From the NCBI GenBank assembly GCA_022820805.1, contig JAJEEV010000050.1, positions 1-64,000 of the forward strand: a stretch of DNA of 64,000 nt, written 5' to 3'. The stretch comes from Acidimicrobiia bacterium. Its GTDB lineage: Bacteria > Actinomycetota > Acidimicrobiia > Acidimicrobiales > Aldehydirespiratoraceae. The notes under the pieces were generated by a model. The model was not told the DNA's origin. It did no database searches and saw only the letters and a program-made list of their open reading frames with translations. Both the position numbers and the translations under genes were made by a program. Position 1 is the first letter of the stretch; the number at the start of each line of letters is the position of its first letter. Positions 41,041 to 48,239 of this stretch are shown one piece after another.

Positions 41041-41141
41041 GCTGGCTCCCTTCGGTCTCGGGCCGACGACTCTAGCCATCTGCCCGGTAGCTTCTCGGCG
41101 CAGGCGTGCTAGTCACGAAGGTCACCGGAAGGGGCAGGGTC

Positions 41142-41447
41142 ATGTCGAAGGTCTCTGTGTTCGCGAAGTTCTCCTGCCAGGAGGGCAAGGGCGACGAGAT
41201 GGACGCGGCCCTGCGGGCTGTGGTGGCCGCCAGCGAGTCGGTGGACGGGGTCGAGTCGTACTCCTACCACCGCGGCGAGGACGGCACCTACTGGTTCTTC
41301 GCCCTCATGTCGAGCATGGAGGCGGCCCAGCAGCACGCCGGCAACGAGGCCATGCAGGCGGCCATGCCCACGATGATGGCACTGCTGGACGGCCCGCCCG
41401 ACATGGCCATGACCACCCCCGTGGCGGCCAACGGCTTCGACTTCTAA
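41142..41447 (+). CDS. Antibiotic biosynthesis monooxygenase (ABM) domain protein
   Basis: 101 aa ferredoxin-like ABM fold: VSVFAKFSCQEGKGDEMDAA (about 4-23), then SVDGVESYSYHRGEDGTYWF and MEAAQQHAGNEAMQAAM. These small dimers include quinone-forming monooxygenases and haem-degrading relatives; many are of unknown function. An upstream GTG-less extension to 41106 is ignored since GGAAGGGG-type ribosome site precedes the ATG at 41142. Not obviously linked to neighbours. Confidence 0.8.
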   Translation: MSKVSVFAKFSCQEGKGDEMDAALRAVVAASESVDGVESYSYHRGEDGTYWFFALMSSMEAAQQHAGNEAMQAAMPTMMALLDGPPDMAMTTPVAANGFDF

Positions 41448-41476
41448 GAGGCCGGGAGTTCAGTCCGCTAGCGCCG

Positions 41477-41863
41477 TCAGGCGACGAGGACGTCGGTCTG
41501 GGCGAAGTCATCGCCCACGAACAGCAGCGGAAGGCCCATGCGGCGGGCCAGCGCGTAGGAGAACGTGTCGCCGTAGTTGAGCCCCGCGGGATGCCGTCCC
41601 TTGCCGAAGCGGCGCCAGCACACCAGGGCCTCGTTCGCCGCCTCGGCATCGACTGGCTCGATCCTCATCTCAACGCGCGCCAGCAGTTCGTCGAGCAGCT
41701 GAGCGCCCGCGGGCCCGGCTCGCGCCTCGACGACGATCCCGAGCTCGACGCGAGTTGCGGCCGACATGATGCAGGGAGAGCCGACGAGCTCGCGCTCGAT
41801 CTCGGAGCCGCCGGGCTCACCGAACAGCGCCGCGACGATGGCTGAGGTGTCGACCACGTTCAC
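41477..41863 (-). CDS. vapC: VapC-type PIN-domain toxin
   Basis: 128 aa. PIN nuclease acid residues: VVDTSAIVAALFGEP (Asp5), ATRVELGIVVEA (Glu about 41), LNYGDTFSYALARR (Asp about 98) and FVGDDFAQTDV (Asp about 118). Family toxins cut tRNA or rRNA. The GTG at 41863 overlaps the antitoxin stop as GTGA, giving coupled expression. Confidence 0.92.
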   Translation of the reverse strand: MNVVDTSAIVAALFGEPGGSEIERELVGSPCIMSAATRVELGIVVEARAGPAGAQLLDELLARVEMRIEPVDAEAANEALVCWRRFGKGRHPAGLNYGDTFSYALARRMGLPLLFVGDDFAQTDVLVA

Positions 41864-42102
41864 GAGGGCAGTCCGTGCTCGTCGTAACCGATGACCTCGT
41901 CGGGTTCCCGCTCATCCAGTCGCGGCAGCTGCTGGAACCGTTCGATGATGTCGTCGAGCCTTCGGTCGCGCTGGCGCCGCCTCTCCGCGTCGAGCCGGGC
42001 CCGCAGCGACGCAACAACCGCCTCGGTGATGGACTCCCCCGTCAGCTCGGCCAACTCTCGGGCGAGTTGATCAGCGGCAGCGCTCTTGATGCTGAGCACC
42101 AT
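41860..42102 (-). CDS. vapB: VapB-type antitoxin
   Basis: 80 aa of the PSK transcription-factor-like family (MVLSIKSAAADQLARELAEL, TGESITEAVVASLRARL), the usual partner of PIN toxins of this clade; the acidic C-terminus (REPDEVIGYDEHGLPS) would wrap the toxin. Probably leaderless: TATTCT (42115-42110) is 7 nt before the ATG. The promoter DNA has repeated ggta/tacc half-sites (about 42103-42128), probable autoregulatory sites. Confidence 0.88.
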   Translation of the reverse strand: MVLSIKSAAADQLARELAELTGESITEAVVASLRARLDAERRRQRDRRLDDIIERFQQLPRLDEREPDEVIGYDEHGLPS

Positions 42103-42510
42103 AGGTACCAGAATACCAGTCTAGGTAGAAAGGTGTCCTAGAGACCTCTCGACGCCATTCTCGACCGTGCGGGTGGAGCGTGTTCGAGGCATCAGGCCTG
42201 ACTGCTGCTGGCTGAGTCGGACAACTCGTCAGTCGAGTTGAGGATCTCCTCGAGCCGGGCTGCGGGCGCGGGACTCCGGGAAGAAGGTAGCGAGTCGGTG
42301 TCAACGGGGTTGGCCTGGCGCAAATCGCCAAGCACCTCCTCGTCAAGTCTTGGAAACTCACAGATCACTATTGCCCCCTTGGTATTGGAAGATTCGCGGT
42401 TCAATCTCGGTCGTCAACTCGGATCGGCGCTCATCTCTAGTGTCCTGTCCGCCGGCCGCGCTTTCTTTCGTGTCACCGCCGGGTGGCCGCGCCTGGGGGC
42501 GGGTGGGGGT
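42103..42510. other. 408-bp stretch with vapBC promoter and a gene fragment
   Basis: Holds the vapBC promoter with ggta/tacc half-sites at its left end, then a TTG-started frame (42404-42192, listed separately), then about 100 bp of GC-rich DNA without a clear signal before the lipoprotein stop. No RNA gene or insertion sequence seen. Confidence 0.5.
42192..42404 (-). CDS. Possible N-terminal gene fragment
   Basis: 70 codons from a TTG at 42404. The core (DEEVLGDLRQANPVDTDSLP ... LEEIL) resembles the cytosolic N-terminus common in actinobacterial membrane proteins of the anti-sigma or CU044_5270 type, in which a transmembrane helix follows; here it stops before any helix. Weak ribosome site. 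Probably a decayed gene start. Confidence 0.3.
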   Translation of the reverse strand: MNRESSNTKGAIVICEFPRLDEEVLGDLRQANPVDTDSLPSSRSPAPAARLEEILNSTDELSDSASSSQA

Positions 42511-42936
42511 TCAGGGGCAGTTGTCGCTCAGCGTCTGCCGCGCGATCCGGGCGGCTTCGCCGGCCGCGGAGAGTTGGCCGACCCGGGCACACAGCGCATC
42601 GGAACCGGACACGAGTTCTGTGCAGCCGACGGCGCGGGCGTCGCGGGTCTGTTCGATCATCGCGTTGGCGAGCCACTGGCCGGCGCTCGCGACGGCTGGG
42701 CTCGCCTCGGCGAGATCCGCGGCAGTCGCCGTGCCGAGGCGGTCGAGGTACTCCTGTTGCAGCGCGGCCCACCTGTCGGCCAGAGCCTCGCATCCGAGCG
42801 CAGCCTCGAACCGCGTCGCGGTCAACTCGCCGGTCATCGCGGGCTCGTCGCTGACGGTGCCGCACGCTGAGGCGAGGACCGCAAGAAGCGCCACCACGCA
42901 GCGGCGGACGGGCCAGCCTCTGACAATCGCTCTCAT
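42511..42936 (-). CDS. Small lipoprotein, function unknown
   Basis: 141 aa. N-terminal VRRCVVALLAVLASACGTVS gives a short hydrophobic segment with lipobox LASAC (Cys about 25). The mature part is Ala-rich and helical with four further cysteines (LGCEAL, VGCTEL, DALCARV, DNCP), so disulfides are likely. ATG at 42936 is chosen over an in-frame start 26 codons earlier because it places the signal peptide at the N-terminus. Family not recognised. Confidence 0.6.
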   Translation of the reverse strand: MRAIVRGWPVRRCVVALLAVLASACGTVSDEPAMTGELTATRFEAALGCEALADRWAALQQEYLDRLGTATAADLAEASPAVASAGQWLANAMIEQTRDARAVGCTELVSGSDALCARVGQLSAAGEAARIARQTLSDNCP

Positions 42937-43059
42937 CGGTTCTCGGGTGCCGATCACGTTGAGCGATCCCTCGTTAGTCTCGTCGACGAGGCCCCACAGG
43001 GCTGAAGGCAGCAAGCGAATCTACCGGCGTCGGCGTCAGCGCCTAGATTCGGCTCCGCG

Positions 43060-43587
43060 ATGAATGACGCGGACTCCGTTCCCGATCCGGGCGAGGCGCC
43101 CCCGCCGGCCAAGGGGTTCCGTGTGCCTGGCCGGGTTCTGGTGTCGCCGCCCTTCAGGGCCATCGGTCCCCGGGTCATTCCACCATTCCATCGGGCCATC
43201 AACCGGCTCACAGGTGGCCGCACCCTGCTCGACTCGGCCGCCCAGCCCATGCTCATGCTCATCACGAAGGGCGCCCGCACGGGCCGGCGCCGCGAGACGC
43301 CATTGGCAGCCGTCCCACTGGAGGAGGGTCGCTTCCTGGTGGTGGGCAGCAACTTCGCTCGGGAACATCACCCGGCCTGGACGGCCAACCTCATCGCCAA
43401 CCCCGACGCCGAGATCGTGTTCCGCGGGGAGCGGATGCCGGTGCGGGCCCGGCTCCTCGACGGTGCCGAGCGCCGGGGGCGTTGGGAGACCGCAGTGGCC
43501 TGGTTCCCGGGCTGGACCGACTACGTCACCGTCACCGAGCGCGAGTTCCGCTTGTTCGAACTCGAACCGGTCTCGGGACCGCCATAG
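43060..43587 (+). CDS. Deazaflavin (F420)-dependent nitroreductase/DUF385 family protein
   Basis: 175 aa of the Ddn-like split-barrel family: LMLITKGARTGRRRETPLAA (about 65-84), FLVVGSNFAREHHPAWTANL (about 91-110), NPDAEIVFRGERMPVRARL. Homologues reduce quinones or nitroimidazoles with F420H2, so the host probably makes F420. ATG at 43060. Confidence 0.85.
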   Translation: MNDADSVPDPGEAPPPAKGFRVPGRVLVSPPFRAIGPRVIPPFHRAINRLTGGRTLLDSAAQPMLMLITKGARTGRRRETPLAAVPLEEGRFLVVGSNFAREHHPAWTANLIANPDAEIVFRGERMPVRARLLDGAERRGRWETAVAWFPGWTDYVTVTEREFRLFELEPVSGPP

Positions 43588-43620
43588 GGGATGGTTTCCG
43601 GTCGCGCCTACCGTAGAACG

Positions 43621-44346
43621 GTGGCGAAACCTCCCGCACTGGAAGGAACGGTCCGCGCCGTGAGCGTGGGCGCGGTGGGCGAACTGGACCCGACAGGTCG
43701 GCGGATCCGGTCCGCGTTCATCAAGCGGCCGGTTGCCGGACGCGTCTCGCTCGGGCCGCTCGGGTTGCCTGGAGACGAGCATGTCTACGAGGATCACGGC
43801 GGTCCGGACATGGCGCTGCTCGCCTATCCGGGCGAGCACTACCAGTATTGGCGAGACCTCGGTCTGGATCTTCCCCCAGCCGCGGCGATGGGCGAGAACC
43901 TCACAACCGAGGGGCTGCTTGAGACCGACATCCATCTTGGCGATGTGTTCGGGATTGGATCAGCGGTGGTCCAGGCATGCCAGACTCGCAGCCCGTGTCT
44001 GAAGCTCGCGGCAAGGTTCGGCCGCAAGGACATGGCGGTCCTGGTGCAGGACACCGGGTTCACCGGCTACCTGCTCAGGGTTCTCGTCCCCGGAGAGATA
44101 GGTGCCGGAGATGCGATGACGCTGTTGCGGCGCGACCCATTCCATGAGGTGAGCATCGCGGAGGCGGGTCGGATAATGAACGTGAATCGCAAGGATCTGC
44201 AAGGGGCGCAGCGGCTGCTGGCGATTCCTGCCCTGGGGTCGTCGACTCGCCGGATGATGGCGGCACGGATCGACAAGGGGGTCGCCGACCTGGACGGCCT
44301 CGATGTCGGGCGCCTGTTCCATCCCGACGACAAGCCCAGCGAATAG
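43621..44346 (+). CDS. MOSC-domain protein (YiiM-like)
   Basis: 241 aa. The MOSC beta-barrel segment reads RSAFIKRPVAGRV, GDEHVYEDHGGPDMALLAYP (about 48-67), GENLTTEGLLET, and QACQTRSPCLKLAARFG with the conserved cysteine pair; the C-terminal 3-alpha part follows (VSIAEAGRIMNV). Related YiiM and YcbX proteins handle molybdenum-cofactor-dependent reduction of N-hydroxylated compounds. The GTG at 43621 follows TACCGT (43609-43614) by 6 nt. Confidence 0.87.
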   Translation: MAKPPALEGTVRAVSVGAVGELDPTGRRIRSAFIKRPVAGRVSLGPLGLPGDEHVYEDHGGPDMALLAYPGEHYQYWRDLGLDLPPAAAMGENLTTEGLLETDIHLGDVFGIGSAVVQACQTRSPCLKLAARFGRKDMAVLVQDTGFTGYLLRVLVPGEIGAGDAMTLLRRDPFHEVSIAEAGRIMNVNRKDLQGAQRLLAIPALGSSTRRMMAARIDKGVADLDGLDVGRLFHPDDKPSE

Positions 44347-44376
44347 CGGGCACGATCCCCGAGGGTTGGTGCCGAG

Positions 44377-44997
44377 ATGAGCGTGCCCGGCAGCGCCGTT
44401 GACGGGCTCCTTCGACGGATAGCCCAGTTTCACCGGAGCCGTCCGCTAGTACCGGAGTTCCCGATGGTGGCTGCGGTGCTCGACGCGCTCGACGACGCTC
44501 GCTGTCCCGCCGACGTCGAGCTGAACCTCCTGCCGGTGGTCCGCCACCTCGACGCGGTCGGGTCCAGCGGCGATGCCGCCATCGACGCGGTTCTTGAGGA
44601 ATTCCTCCGTCTCGGTCCGGCGCTGCCGTGGCACCGGACCGCCGGCTACCTCGACGTGCTGAGCCGGGACTACCTGGACAACTACGGGTACGTCCAGTTG
44701 CTGGGTCCGAATTCCATCGTCGAGCACGCCACCGTGAGGGTCGGGATCGGCCTGTGGGGCCCTCACCTCCACTACCCGGCCCACAAGCACGAGGCCGAGG
44801 AGCTGTACCACGTGCTGGCTGGGGAGCCGTCGTTCAGCAGCGGCGACGGCAACGCTCGCGCCACCCGGCCGGGCGACGCCGTCCACCATGCGCCCTGGCA
44901 GGAGCACAGCCAGGACTTCGGTCCCACGCCGACCGTGCTCCTGTACTGCTGGACCGGCGCGGTCGAACCCGACGCGGTCCTGGTGAGCGACCGCTGA
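44377..44997 (+). CDS. Cupin of the DMSP lyase (DddL/DddQ-like) family
   Basis: 206 aa. The C-terminal cupin has GIGLWGPHLHYPAHKHEAEE (123-142) followed by LYHVLAG, with His136, His138 and Glu142 as likely metal ligands and Tyr133/Tyr144 nearby, then RPGDAVHHAPWQEHSQD with His177. This H-x-H-x3-E-x-Y plus distal His pattern and the preceding helical domain are those of dimethylsulfoniopropionate lyases of the DLL cupin group, which split DMSP to acrylate and dimethyl sulfide. Activity is not proven by sequence; other cupin reactions are possible. 30 bp behind the MOSC gene. Confidence 0.72.
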   Translation: MSVPGSAVDGLLRRIAQFHRSRPLVPEFPMVAAVLDALDDARCPADVELNLLPVVRHLDAVGSSGDAAIDAVLEEFLRLGPALPWHRTAGYLDVLSRDYLDNYGYVQLLGPNSIVEHATVRVGIGLWGPHLHYPAHKHEAEELYHVLAGEPSFSSGDGNARATRPGDAVHHAPWQEHSQDFGPTPTVLLYCWTGAVEPDAVLVSDR

Positions 44998-45022
44998 CCC
45001 TGGCCAGGGTTCAAGACGCCGA

Positions 45023-45047
45023 GCGCAGCCCGGTCAGCCGTGGACGT
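45023..45047 (+). repeat. 25-bp direct repeat, left copy (flanks parDE)
   Basis: gcgcagcccggtcagccgtg plus gacgt, identical over 25 bp to 45740-45764. The right copy spans the stop codon and last four codons of the AhpD-like gene; this left copy is an isolated duplicate. Together they frame the parDE genes. Confidence 0.85.
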
Positions 45048-45070
45048 GCTGGGGGAGGACCGCCGGACAT

Positions 45071-45101
45071 GCGTTGGCAAGGTTTGCCAACGCACTATGC
45101 T
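45071..45101 (+). promoter_or_regulatory. parDE operator and promoter
   Basis: gcgttggcaa (45071-45080) and ttgccaacgc (45084-45093) are perfect 10-bp inverted repeats with a 3-bp centre. A -35-like TTGGCA (45074-45079) and a -10 TATGCT (45096-45101) are 16 bp apart, so the palindrome covers the -35 box. Probable autoregulation by ParD, as known for type II antitoxins. Confidence 0.65.
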
Positions 45102-45109
45102 CGGATGCC

Positions 45110-45343
45110 ATGACCACGATGAACGTGTCGCTCCCGGAGGAACTCAAGACCTTCGTCGACTCGCAGGTCGACCTCGGCCACTACGGATCAACGAGCGAGT
45201 ACGTGCGTGATCTGATCCGACGGGATCACGACCGCCGCCGTCTCCGAGCCGCACTCCTCGAGGGAGCCCGCGCCCCGGTCGCCGGCACGGCGGACGCCGC
45301 CTATTTCGCATCGCTCCGACATCAAGCCCGAGCCGACGCCTGA
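45110..45343 (+). CDS. parD: ParD-like (CopG/RHH) antitoxin
   Basis: 77 aa. MNVSLPEELKTFVDSQVDLG is the ribbon strand and first helix, GSTSEYVRDLIRRDHDRRRL the second helix, typical of the ParD_antitoxin family; the tail (TADAAYFASLRHQ) would bind ParE. ATG at 45110 follows TATGCT by 8 nt, so probably leaderless. 10 bp before parE. Confidence 0.88.
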   Translation: MTTMNVSLPEELKTFVDSQVDLGHYGSTSEYVRDLIRRDHDRRRLRAALLEGARAPVAGTADAAYFASLRHQARADA

Positions 45344-45353
45344 ACTCGAGTCG

Positions 45354-45671
45354 GTGCAGGTCGAAGTCCGCACCCTTGCCGCCGCCGACATCGAGGCCGC
45401 GGTCACCCTCTATCGCGCCGAAGCCGGCTCGGAGACTGCACTGGACTTCGTGGACGCGCTCGAGGCCGCCATCGACCATCTCCGCCACTATCCGAACTCC
45501 GGATCCCTCCGGTTTGCCTTCGAACTCGAGATCCCGGAGCTACGGAGTTGGTCTCTCCAGAAGTTCCCCTACCTGATCTTCTACGTGCCCCAACACGACT
45601 GCTTCGACGTCTGGCGCGTCCTGCACGCGAGGCGAGACATCCCCGCCTACCTGTCGTCTGATCCTCCCTGA
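45354..45671 (+). CDS. parE: ParE/RelE-superfamily toxin
   Basis: 105 aa. LAAADIEAAVTLYRAEAGSE (helical hairpin), HLRHYPNSGSLRF and ELRSWSLQKFPYLIFYVPQH (landmark YLIFYV) followed by VWRVLHARRDIPAYL match the ParE fold, whose members inhibit gyrase. GTG start at 45354. The whole parDE unit lies between two 25-bp direct repeats. Confidence 0.88.
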   Translation: MQVEVRTLAAADIEAAVTLYRAEAGSETALDFVDALEAAIDHLRHYPNSGSLRFAFELEIPELRSWSLQKFPYLIFYVPQHDCFDVWRVLHARRDIPAYLSSDPP

Positions 45672-45739
45672 TGATCCGGGCGTCAACGGACCCGGGGAGG
45701 CCCATTGCCACATGCGCCCAGGAGTGCCCTGAGCACGGG

Positions 45740-45764
45740 GCGCAGCCCGGTCAGCCGTGGACGT
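45740..45764 (+). repeat. 25-bp direct repeat, right copy (3' end of AhpD-like gene)
   Basis: Same 25 bp as 45023-45047, offset by 717 bp. It contains the AhpD-like stop codon (tca, 45751-45753) and 11 bp on each side, so recombination between the copies would remove parDE and leave the AhpD-like gene end intact. Confidence 0.85.
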
Positions 45765-46281
45765 AGTGGGAGGGGTCTTGGCGGGGGTCGGGGGTCTGGT
45801 TGATGGGGCAGTCGTTGGCGATCTCCAGTATCGCCAACGTCCGCCCGATGCCGACGCAGTAGCCGATCAGGGTGATCAGCTCCAGGATCTGCTGGTCGGT
45901 GAAGTGCTGCTTCATCCGGGCCCAGTAGTCCTCGTCGTGCATCATGGCCTCGTGGTCCCAGCAGAACCGCTCGGCCGTCTCGGCCGCCAGCTTCTCGGCC
46001 TCGCTGAAGTCGTCGCTCTCGGCGTAGGTGGAGACCTGCTGGTAGAGGTCCTCTTCAAGTCCTTGCTGCATCGCCGATGCAGACCGGGTGTCGATTCAAA
46101 TGTGGCACTGGTTGATCTGGGCCACCCGCATGCGGGCGATCTCGCGGACCCGCACGTCCAGGGAGACCTTGGTGTAGAGCGCCTGGGCGGCGGCTCCCAT
46201 GGCCATCCCCACGTCGGGCTGGAGGCTCCACATCCGGATGCGCTCGAGCCCTTCGCCGTCGGGGAAGTCGATGCGTGCCAT
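45751..46281 (-). CDS. AhpD/carboxymuconolactone-decarboxylase-like protein with in-frame TGA (candidate selenoprotein)
   Basis: One open frame of 176 codons if the TGA at 46098-46096 is read through. Residues 1-61 end VREIARMRVAQINQCHI; codon 62 is TGA; then IDTRSASAMQQGLEEDLYQQ and, near the end, ILELITLIGYCVGIGRTLAI. In the AhpD family this point is the CxxC redox motif, so Cys59-His-Ile-TGA62 puts TGA exactly at the second cysteine. Both halves keep the family pattern, so it is not two genes. Right after the TGA a hairpin of SECIS type follows (see 46066-46098), and codons there (TCT GCA, CAA GGA CTT GAA) depart from the usual GC-rich choice. If TGA is a stop, the product is a 61-aa stub and the gene is a recent pseudogene. 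Probable operon with DUF4242. Confidence 0.7.
46066..46098 (-). promoter_or_regulatory. SECIS-like hairpin after the in-frame TGA
   Basis: In the mRNA sense, 13 nt after the TGA (46098-46096) comes ctgcatc-ggc-gatgcag (46082-46066): a perfect 7-bp stem with a GGC loop starting 20 nt after the UGA. Two further C-G pairs can form outside a small internal loop. Bacterial SECIS elements are described as stem-loops whose apical loop lies about 16-37 nt after the UGA with a G at its start; this one agrees. No folding software was used. Confidence 0.5.
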
Positions 46282-46309
46282 CGGCGGCTCTGTCCTGTCC
46301 GCTCAGCCG

Positions 46310-46594
46310 CTAGGGCTTCTCGGTCGTCGGGTCGATGATCTTGCCGACCTCGGTGACCACCGTCGCCGGGAAGCCGCTTCGCTCGGCGTGCTCGTCGATC
46401 AGCTCGGGGCTGTCGCACACATAGATGCAGAACGTCTTGTCGCCGGCGACGTAGCTGTGCTCCCACTGGATGGACTTGCCCTCGGACTGCATCGCCTTCA
46501 GGACCGAGTTGGACTGCCCGGCCGCGGCCCGCAGCTGCTCGCGCTCGGCCGAGCCGATGTCAGGGATGTCCCGTTCGATTACGAAGCGCCGCAT
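46310..46594 (-). CDS. DUF4242 (SCO4226-like) protein
   Basis: 94 aa ferredoxin-like small protein: RRFVIERDIPDIGSAEREQL at the N-terminus, IQWEHSYVAGDKTFCIYVCD in the middle, and DEHAERSGFPATVVTEV near the end, all typical for DUF4242; a Streptomyces member is a nickel-binding protein. A strong GGGGAGGA ribosome site precedes the ATG. 28 bp upstream of the AhpD-like gene and co-directional, so the two may act in one redox or metal-linked unit. Confidence 0.82.
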   Translation of the reverse strand: MRRFVIERDIPDIGSAEREQLRAAAGQSNSVLKAMQSEGKSIQWEHSYVAGDKTFCIYVCDSPELIDEHAERSGFPATVVTEVGKIIDPTTEKP

Positions 46595-46700
46595 AGTCCT
46601 CCCCTTCGGTACTCCTGGCCCGCGACTCTAATCCCCTGGAAGGTGTTGGAGCATCCTTCGGATGTAGACAACTACGCATGCATTTTGTAGACTCAACTGG

Positions 46701-46937
46701 ATGGCGACCACGACGATCCGTATCGACACCGACACCCACGCCCGGCTCGTCGAGCTCAGCGATGCGGCCGGCGCCTCACTCATCGACACGGTGCGCGACG
46801 CCGTCGAGGCGCTGCGGCGCCAGCGGTTCGCCCGCCGGGTGATGGCCGAGATCGCCGAGTTGCGCAGCGATCCCGCAGCGTGGGCGGCGTATCTGGCCGA
46901 TGCCGAGAGCACGTCGGTGACCGATGGCCTCGGTTGA
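46701..46937 (+). CDS. RHH/MazE-like antitoxin
   Basis: 78 aa. TTTIRIDTDTHARLVELSDA (ribbon and helix 1) and GASLIDTVRDAVEALRRQRF (helix 2) mark a ribbon-helix-helix DNA-binding domain; the C-terminal 35 residues are the toxin-binding tail. TAGACT (46688-46693) is 7 nt before the ATG, so leaderless. Two tgtagac-containing repeats just upstream (46660-46695) are candidate operators. Overlaps the toxin gene by 14 bp. Confidence 0.82.
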   Translation: MATTTIRIDTDTHARLVELSDAAGASLIDTVRDAVEALRRQRFARRVMAEIAELRSDPAAWAAYLADAESTSVTDGLG

Positions 46938-47262
46938 CGATCTCTGGCTGGTCGACTTTGGTGACCCCTATCCCGGTGAGCCCGCCACCGTTCGTCCCGC
47001 GCTCGTGATCGGGCCGCCGGACACGTTCGGCCCCGACTTCCCGTTCGTGATCGTGGCACCGCTGACGACAACCCGGCGCGGCCTGTCGCTGCATGTCGAG
47101 ATCGAGTCGGACGTCGAAACTGGTCTCGACGAGACCAGCTATGCCCAGTGCGAGTTGATCCGGTCCATCAACCGCCGCCGTCTCGTGCACCGCCTGGGCC
47201 AGATCGACTCCAGCGCAAGCCATCAGGTCACTTCAGTCGTCAAGACGCTGCTCAACCACTGA
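46924..47262 (+). CDS. mazF: MazF/PemK-like endoribonuclease toxin
   Basis: 112 aa. DDLWLVDFGDPYPGEPATVR (first strand), RPALVIGPPDTFG, FPFVIVAPLTTTRRGLSLHV, and SYAQCELIRSINRRRLVHRL match the PemK/MazF barrel; the Arg in RPALVI and Thr in LTTT are the usual catalytic positions. Cuts single-stranded mRNA in known members. Starts within the antitoxin gene. Confidence 0.9.
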   Translation: MASVDDLWLVDFGDPYPGEPATVRPALVIGPPDTFGPDFPFVIVAPLTTTRRGLSLHVEIESDVETGLDETSYAQCELIRSINRRRLVHRLGQIDSSASHQVTSVVKTLLNH

Positions 47263-47322
47263 ACGTCGCCACCGCTCCCCCGCTGCGAGCCGGCGCTCCC
47301 GGGTTGCCAGCGGCCCGATGCC

Positions 47323-48237
47323 TCAGTCGGTGTCGATGTCGTAGTGGCGGGCCGGGCCTCGGGCGGTGTGGCTGACGTGGAAGCGCTGCAGCCCGTCGAC
47401 CCGCTCGCTCATCCCGGCCGGGCTGAGGTCGCTCTCGGACGGATCGCGCACGCCGCGGAGGTAGTCCTTGGGGGCGATGTGGTCGACGAAGCCGAAGTTG
47501 GCCGAGCCGAGGGAGTATCCCATCAGCTCCTGGAGCTCGTCGGGCAGCGTTCGGGCCACCTCCTGGGTGGCGGCCAGGTACTGGTTCTCCTCCTGGCGCA
47601 GCCAGCCCAGCGAGTAGTGCAACGCCACGCCGGTGCGGGCTCGGTCCGACCGATTCGACCCTCCGCCGTGAATGGTGTTGCCGAGGTAGATGAGCACCGA
47701 GCCGGCCGACATCTCGGTGGCGACCACGTCGGATCGATTCGGCACCCGGTCGCTGGGCCAGCGATGGCTGCCCGGGCATACCCGGGTGCCGCCGTTCAGT
47801 CGGGTGAAGTCCGAGATCGCCCACATCGTGGCCACCGTCAGCGGTGGGCACGGGTTGGCGAAGGGATACACGGAGGTGTCTCGATGCAGCACCTGCGGGC
47901 GCTCGCCCGGCTCGAGGTGCATCACGCCGGTGTAGTGGAGCTGGTACCGCGCGCAGCTCGGCAGCAGGGCGTGATCGGCGACTGCGAGCACAAGGGGATG
48001 CATGATCAGCGCCTGCACTGCGGTCGACTTCGCGACGAGGGCTCCGAATCGCTTGGTGAGGCTGCCCATGAAATCCTCGTGACCGGTGTGGGCGGCATCG
48101 AGGAACGGCTGGAGGTCGGCGGCAACCGCGGCCACAGTGCCGGTGTCGACGGCATCGCGCACCACGGCGTACCCGTCGCGGGTCACCGCAGCGGCAACGT
48201 CGGAAGGGTCGGTGTCCGGTCCGAATACGGTCTCCAT
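47323..48237 (-). CDS. Phytanoyl-CoA dioxygenase (PhyH) family protein
   Basis: 304 aa. HxD in QVLHRDTSVYPFANP (about 117-131), distal His in YLGNTIHGGGSNRS, and RTGVALHYSLGWLRQEENQY. Paralogue of the gene at 33993-34883, with the shared RQEENQYLA segment and a longer C-terminus (about 250-304). Fe(II)/2-oxoglutarate oxygenase; substrate unknown. Sits 2 bp downstream of the cupin gene, so the two form an operon and may act on one compound. Confidence 0.88.
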   Translation of the reverse strand: METVFGPDTDPSDVAAAVTRDGYAVVRDAVDTGTVAAVAADLQPFLDAAHTGHEDFMGSLTKRFGALVAKSTAVQALIMHPLVLAVADHALLPSCARYQLHYTGVMHLEPGERPQVLHRDTSVYPFANPCPPLTVATMWAISDFTRLNGGTRVCPGSHRWPSDRVPNRSDVVATEMSAGSVLIYLGNTIHGGGSNRSDRARTGVALHYSLGWLRQEENQYLAATQEVARTLPDELQELMGYSLGSANFGFVDHIAPKDYLRGVRDPSESDLSPAGMSERVDGLQRFHVSHTARGPARHYDIDTD

Positions 48238-48239
48238 GA

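Noticed and set aside
41106..41141. N-terminal extension of the ABM protein
   Set aside because: Would overlap the ribosome site of the ATG at 41142 and is not in the family.
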